Positions 59,973 through 64,000 of a stretch of DNA of 64,000 nucleotides are shown here, one piece after another. Source of the stretch: CADEEN01 sp963740395 (GTDB lineage: Bacteria; Pseudomonadota; Gammaproteobacteria; Burkholderiales; Burkholderiaceae_C). The translations under genes were made by a program, and so were the position numbers. The notes beneath the pieces were generated by a model that was not told where the DNA came from, did no database searches, and was given only the letters and a program-made list of their open reading frames with translations. Each line of letters opens with the position of its first letter. Within the stretch, counting starts at the first letter, position 1. The DNA lies in NCBI GenBank assembly GCA_963740395.1, contig CAVUEP010000019.1, positions 10,152 to 74,151 of the forward strand, read 5' to 3'.

Positions 59973-60131
59973 GCCCGGACTCGCGTCCGGGCCAGGGGCG
60001 CAACGCCGCGCTGCGCCCGAGCAGCCCTTTCCCTTCGGGTTGTGACCAGAAAGGCCGTGCGCAGCGTTGCCAATCCTCGCCGGGGGGACGGCCCCGGCTG
60101 CGGTTGCCGCCTTGCTCACGGACTTTCTGGT
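59973..60131. repeat. Hairpin-dense intergenic element
   Basis: The 299-bp gap before the DUF1841 start carries three structured elements: GCCCGGAC-TCGC-GTCCGGGC (59973-59992), GGGCGCA/TGCGCCC (59996-60018), and a long-range stem ACCAGAAAG-G-CCGTG (60045-60059) against CACGG-A-CTTTCTGGT (60117-60131), 14 of 15 paired, enclosing a G/C-rich inner stem. No open frame fits. It may be a structured RNA or a dispersed palindromic repeat; I do not recognise the family. Confidence 0.4.
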
Positions 60132-60196
60132 TGCAACGCATCTGTCGTGTGTCGTGTGAACAGGCCCAGATCGACTGACCGCACAATTGTCGGACC

Positions 60197-60357
60197 ATGT
60201 TCGCCCCTTCCCAGCACGACGTGCGCCGCTTCTTCTGCGAAACGCACAACAAACTGCGGCAGTCCCTGCCGCTGACGCCGATCGAGACGCTGGCCGGGCA
60301 ATGGATCGCCGAACACCCCGAATACCACGCCGAACTGGCCGACCTGGACGCCGCGGA
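60197..60357 (+). CDS. DUF1841 protein, truncated at a chimeric junction
   Basis: The first 53 codons read MFAPSQHDVRRFFCETHNKL, then LTPIETLAGQWIAEHPEYHAELADLDAA, the N-terminus of the DUF1841 family (normally about 140 residues). The family match stops abruptly near 60352-60362, where the sequence becomes the antisense of a protease gene. The open frame continues beyond without similarity. The truncation is probably a chimera, not a biological event. Confidence 0.7.
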
Positions 60358-61093
60358 GGTTCACGACGCGGATCCCGTAGCGGCTGCTGTTGGCCACCGT
60401 CCATTGGATGCCGGCGATGACGTCGCTCGTGTAGCCGGCGCCGTCGGCGCCGAGCACGCGCACGTTGACCAGGTGCGCGCCCGGGGCGATGCCGCCCTGG
60501 TAGAGCGGGGTGACGCGGGTGAAATTGCCGGCGATGATGCCGGCGATGTGGGTGCCGTGGCCGTAGGCGTCGTTGGTGGAGGTGTCGCCCGTGACGAAGC
60601 TCACCGCGGCCACGACCTTGCCAGTCAGGGCCGGGTGGCTCGCGATGCCCGAGTCGATGACGGCCACGCCGACGCCGCGGCCGGTCACCGCCGGATACCC
60701 GCCGAGGCCCAAGAGGCCGGGCGAGGCCAGGCGCGCCTGGTCGGCAGCCATCGTCTTGGCGGACACGCTCATGAACGGCATCACGCGCGCGTCGCGCGAG
60801 ATGGCTTCCACACCGGCGAGCGACCGCAGCGCCGTCACGTCGGCCAGTGGGCCCTCGAGCACGACGAACCCGTCGAGCACACGCGCGACGCGCAGTCGAT
60901 CGCGGGTGGCCGCCTGTTGGATGGCCTGGACATCACCCCGGACAATGACCCGCACCACGCGCTGGTCGCCGGCCGTCAACAGGGCGAGGAGATCACCCGA
61001 CAGGCTGGCCACGGAGTTCAGGGCTTGCGTCTCGCCACGGGCGGAGACCGCCACCCACACGCAGACGATGATCAGGCAGGTTCTTCGGAACAC
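60357..61093 (-). pseudogene. Subtilisin-like (S8) serine protease, 3'-truncated
   Basis: About 245 residues of an exported S8 protease: GTG start with a strong AGGAGG ribosome-binding site, signal peptide FRRTCLIIVCVWVAVSARGE, an inhibitor I9-like propeptide, then the catalytic Asp in GVGVAVIDSGI and catalytic His in YGHGTHIAGIIAG. The frame is clean to GIRVVNLR near 60357, where it meets antisense DUF1841; the domain with the catalytic Ser is missing. The protein looks more like acidobacterial S8 proteases than Burkholderiales ones, from memory, consistent with foreign or chimeric DNA. Confidence 0.7.
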
Positions 61094-61318
61094 GGCAGTC
61101 CCTCCTGGGGCACTCGCCGTTCCCAACGCAACCGGGCTGCCATCGCCGGGGTCATCACCGGGAGTCGGCCGCAAACGCCGTGGACGCAGGGTGTTACGAC
61201 GCGTCAGGCGTTGGATGCGGAGAACGGGACCGGGCCCTGCCGCGATGCCCGACTGTGCCGGTTCGAAGCAGGCTGCCCCAGGACGGCACACCACATCGTC
61301 CCGACCGGCTCGAGCGTG

Positions 61319-62159
61319 TCAGGAGCGTCCGGCGCCGTCGGAGCCGCCGATGGCGATCACGATCGCTCCCACCCGCTCTTCGGTCTCGACCAGGCGATGC
61401 GCGTCGGGCCGCCTGCGTCCATGGGAAGCACCCGGTCGACGATCGGACGGATCTGCCCGGCGTCGATCATCGCCGTGAGCGTCGTCGAGTTCCTCGCGCG
61501 ACTCCCGCGCGAAGGCGAACGTGGCCGTCTTGCTCGTGAACCGGACGTGGTCAGGCGCGAGCGCAGCATGACCGACAGGCGGGGATTGCCGCACAGATAG
61601 CGCCCACTGGCGGTCGAGGGCCCCGATGCAGGCGGCGTAGCGAGCTGCCCGGCACCATGTCGAAGATGACGTCGTAGGTCCGGCCGCGGCTCGGCGAACG
61701 TCTCTTTCGTGTAGTCGACGAAGTGGTGCGCGCCGAGGCGGCGCACCAGGTCCTCCTTGATGCGTGTGGTCCACGGCCGTGACCTCCGCGCCCATCGACC
61801 TGGCGATCTGCACGGCGTGCAGGCCGATGCTGCCGCCGGCGCCGTTGATGAGCACGTGCTCTCCCGCGCGGATGTGCGCCCGCCGCATGAAGTGCAGGGC
61901 GTTCAGCCCGCCCGAGCGGCACCGCGGCGGCTTCGGCGAAGGTCATGTTGCCGGGCTTGGCGACGATCGTCGAGCGCGCCGGCAGCGCCACGTACTCGCC
62001 GTAGGCGCCAAAGCGCAGCCCGGTGGTGCCGTACACCTGGTCGCCGACCGCGAAGGTGGTGACGTTCCGGCCGAGCGCAGCGATCTCGCCGGCGAAATAG
62101 CCACCGAGGATCCGGCGCCTGGGGCGTCGGACGCCCAGGGCGATCCTGAGCACGGATAC
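61319..62159 (-). pseudogene. NAD(P)-dependent alcohol dehydrogenase/quinone oxidoreductase-like fragment
   Basis: The minus strand encodes, in shifting frames, most of a zinc-independent medium-chain reductase: AGEIAALGRNVTTFAVGDQVYG, FGAYGEYVALPARSTIVAKPGNMTFAEAAAVPLG (in part), HVLINGAGGSIGLHAVQIARSMGAEVTAVD, LGAHHFVDYTKE and a C-terminal HRLVETEERVGAIVIAIGG. The N-terminus is lost at the A6(GA)n tract. At least four frameshifts. It lies upstream of, and in the same direction as, the protease, with 225 bp between them in which I see no gene. Confidence 0.65.
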
Positions 62160-62204
<45 letters not shown>

Positions 62205-62994
62205 CGGCGTACGACACGCCCCAGGCGCCAGACCTATTTTCGTGGCTGCTCCGCGGCTCGGCCGCACGTGGCAAGTTGACCACCTTCCCGCGGTGCAATC
62301 CGGTGTAGGCACGACCGGGCTGCGGTTCAGCACCCCTGCGGCAAGTACAGTCGCGCTGCCGGCGCGCTCGACAATCGTCGCCAAGCCGACGACCATGAGC
62401 TTCGCGGAGGCTGCCGCGGTGCCGCTTGGTGGCTGCTGGAACGCCCTGCACTTCATCGGCGCACCCGCGCCCGGAGACGCATTGCCGTCGACGGCACCAG
62501 CGGCGCATCGCCTGCACGCGGTACATGCGCCGGTCGATGGGGACGACGTCCGCGCCGTGGACCGCACGCGCAGGGCCCTGAGGAGTTGCACGCCTCGGCG
62601 CGGCCACCTTCGTGGACTACACCGAAGAACCACAGCCACGGCCGCACCTACGACGTCATCTTCGACATGGTGCCAGGCCATGACTCTACGGCGCGTGCAT
62701 TGCGGCCCTCGCCCCGGTGGACGCTATCTGTGCGGCAATCGCGTCGGTCATGCTGCGCTCACTGCCTGGCTCGGTGACCGCGCAAGGCGGCGACCTTCGC
62801 CTTCGCCGCCGAGTCACGCGAGGAACTCGAGACGCTCACGGCCGTGATCGACGCCGGGCGGTTCATTCCAATCGTGAATCGCGGGTAGCCGGCCATGGAC
62901 GACGGCGGCCACACATCGGCTGGTCGAGTCCGAAGAGCGGGTGGGAGCGATTGTCATCACCATCAGCGTCCGACGGGGCCCGGGACACTCCTGA
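62205..62994 (+). pseudogene. Mirror copy of the oxidoreductase fragment (arm 2)
   Basis: Plus-strand, heavily degraded copy of the 61319-62159 gene. Recognisable pieces are LPARSTIVAKPTTMSFAEAAAVPLGG, RTYDVIFDMVPG and the C-terminal VESEERVGAIVITI, each in a different frame. Differences from arm 1 are scattered and mostly frame-breaking, as expected of uncorrected reads rather than of an evolving paralog. Confidence 0.6.
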
Positions 62995-63217
62995 CACGCT
63001 CGACCAGTCGGGACGATGTGGTGTGCCGTCCTGGGCCGCCTGCCTTCGAACCGGCACGTCGGGCATCGCGGCGGGGCCCAGTACCGTTCTCCGCATCCAA
63101 CAGCCTGACGCGTCGGTAACACCCTGCGTCCACAGGCGTTTTGACCGACTCCCCGGTTATGACCCCGGCGATGGCAGCTCGTTGCGTTGGGAACGGCGGT
63201 CCCCAGGAGGGATTTCC

Positions 63218-63885
63218 GTGTTCCGAAGAACCTGCCTAATCATCGTCTGCGTGTGGGTGGCGGTCTCCACCGTGGCGAGAATTTACAACCCCTGAACTCC
63301 GTGGCCAGCCTGTCGGCGATCTCCTCGCCCCCTGTTGACGGCCCGTGTCCGGGGTGATGTCCAGGCCATCCAACCGCGATCGACTGCGCGTCGCGCGTGT
63401 GCTCGACGTTGTGCTCCGAGCCGCTGGCAACATGACGGCGCTGCGCCGGTGTGGAAGCCATCTCCGCGCGAACGCGCGCGTGATGCGTCCATGAGCGTGT
63501 CCGCCAAGACCGGCTGCCGAGGCGCCCACCTGTCCGCCCGCCCCCTCTTGGGCCTCGGCGGGTATCCGGCGGTGAACGGCCGCGGCGTCGGCGTGGCCGT
63601 CATCGACTGCAAAAAGGGCATGAGAGCCACCCGGCCCTGACTGGCAAGGTCGTGGCCGCGTCAGCGGCGACGCCTCCACCAACGACGCCTCTACGGCCAC
63701 GGCACCCCACATCGCCGGCATCATCGCCGGCAATTTCCACCCGCGTCACCCCGCTCTACGCAGGGCGCGCGCCTGGTCAACGTGCGCGTGCTCGGCGCGA
63801 GCGGCGCCGCTGCGCGAGCGACGTCATCGCCGCATGGACAGTAGCCAACGGCATACGGGATCCGCCGCGTGGAGCCAGCGGCGGT
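63218..63885 (+). pseudogene. Mirror copy of the S8 protease fragment (arm 2)
   Basis: Begins with the same GTG and AGGAGG ribosome-binding site as arm 1 (FRRTCLIIVCVWVAVS, then frame loss). Later pieces include LLGLGGYPAVNGRGVGVAVID with the catalytic Asp. No frame survives for more than about 60 codons. Ends at the same DUF1841 junction as arm 1. Confidence 0.6.
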
Positions 63886-64000
63886 TCAGGTCGGCCAGTT
63901 CGGCGTGGTATTCGGGGTCTCGGCGATCCATTGCCCGGCCACGTTCTCGATCAGCGGCAGGGACTGGCCGTTTGTTGTGCGTTTCGCGAGAGCGGCGATG
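63886..64000 (-). pseudogene. Mirror copy of the DUF1841 N-terminus (arm 2)
   Basis: The minus strand matches arm 1 from CETHNKL to ELADL (AKRTTNG, PLIENVAGQWIAE in corrupted form). It runs off the right edge of the window, so the start codon is not seen. It confirms that the junction between DUF1841 and the protease was present on the molecule that was read twice. Confidence 0.55.

Overview
The window is high-GC DNA with dense, short-spaced operons. Gene content and order (smc-zipA-ligA, dapC-dapD-pilU-dapE-prmB, metG divergent from apbC, a DUF3460-scpA pair, an FDH3-type formate dehydrogenase operon with DUF3305/DUF3306) point to a betaproteobacterium of the order Burkholderiales, probably near Rubrivivax/Leptothrix/Ideonella. 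The genus is inferred from protein resemblance only. No rRNA, tRNA, CRISPR array, phage or insertion sequence was recognised.

Layout. 1-8495 (minus): the N-terminal end of an exported FecR/DUF6600-like protein, then an apparent smc > zipA > ligA > mak > def operon. 8635-10608 (plus): queF, a small SET-domain protein and an exported metallo-beta-lactamase-fold protein. 10660-19052 (plus): lysine/peptidoglycan genes dapC, dapD and dapE with pilU between them, then prmB, a zinc alcohol dehydrogenase and yheS, most joined by 4-bp overlaps. 19060-23091 (minus): a DUF3482 GTPase coupled to a DUF2868 membrane protein, and an asparaginase. 23103-27492 (mostly plus): a LexA box and lexA, a Cdd1-like HhH protein, a hypothetical, a D-2-hydroxyacid dehydrogenase and a split ChrA. 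27515-35234: rlmB, a hypothetical, a DUF1624 acyltransferase-like protein, a thioesterase, a DUF3016 protein, acs, a YqhA-like protein, dcd and a DUF962 protein. 35244-45872 (minus): an eleven-gene formate dehydrogenase operon (DUF3305, DUF3306, a poly-ferredoxin, a TorD chaperone, a TAT peptide, alpha, beta, a lipoprotein, gamma, a small exported protein, fdhD). 46086-49083 (plus): a TRAP transporter with a readable promoter, a putative operator and an internal terminator. 49132-59897: apbC, metG, a SulP transporter, DUF3460, scpA, a hybrid kinase/response regulator pair behind MaoC and ParA genes, and a TauE/SafE transporter.

Sequence quality. At least eighteen conserved genes are broken by one or more single-base shifts while the protein reads cleanly on both sides. 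All nine genes with one shift have a length of 1 modulo 3, meaning one extra base, so these are almost certainly uncorrected, insertion-biased long-read errors rather than pseudogenes.

The right end (about 60230-64000) is a large imperfect palindrome. A DUF1841 gene start runs antisense into a truncated subtilisin-like protease, followed by an oxidoreductase and an A6(GA)n tract. The same genes then return in inverted order in poorer sequence. This looks like an unsplit hairpin-library read on a chimeric molecule. Nothing in it should be used as biology without independent reads.

The biology most worth following is the set of small exported proteins and leader structures of the formate dehydrogenase operon, the uncharacterised GTPase/membrane-protein pair, the SET-domain protein overlapping queF, and a tail remnant of a second acs gene.
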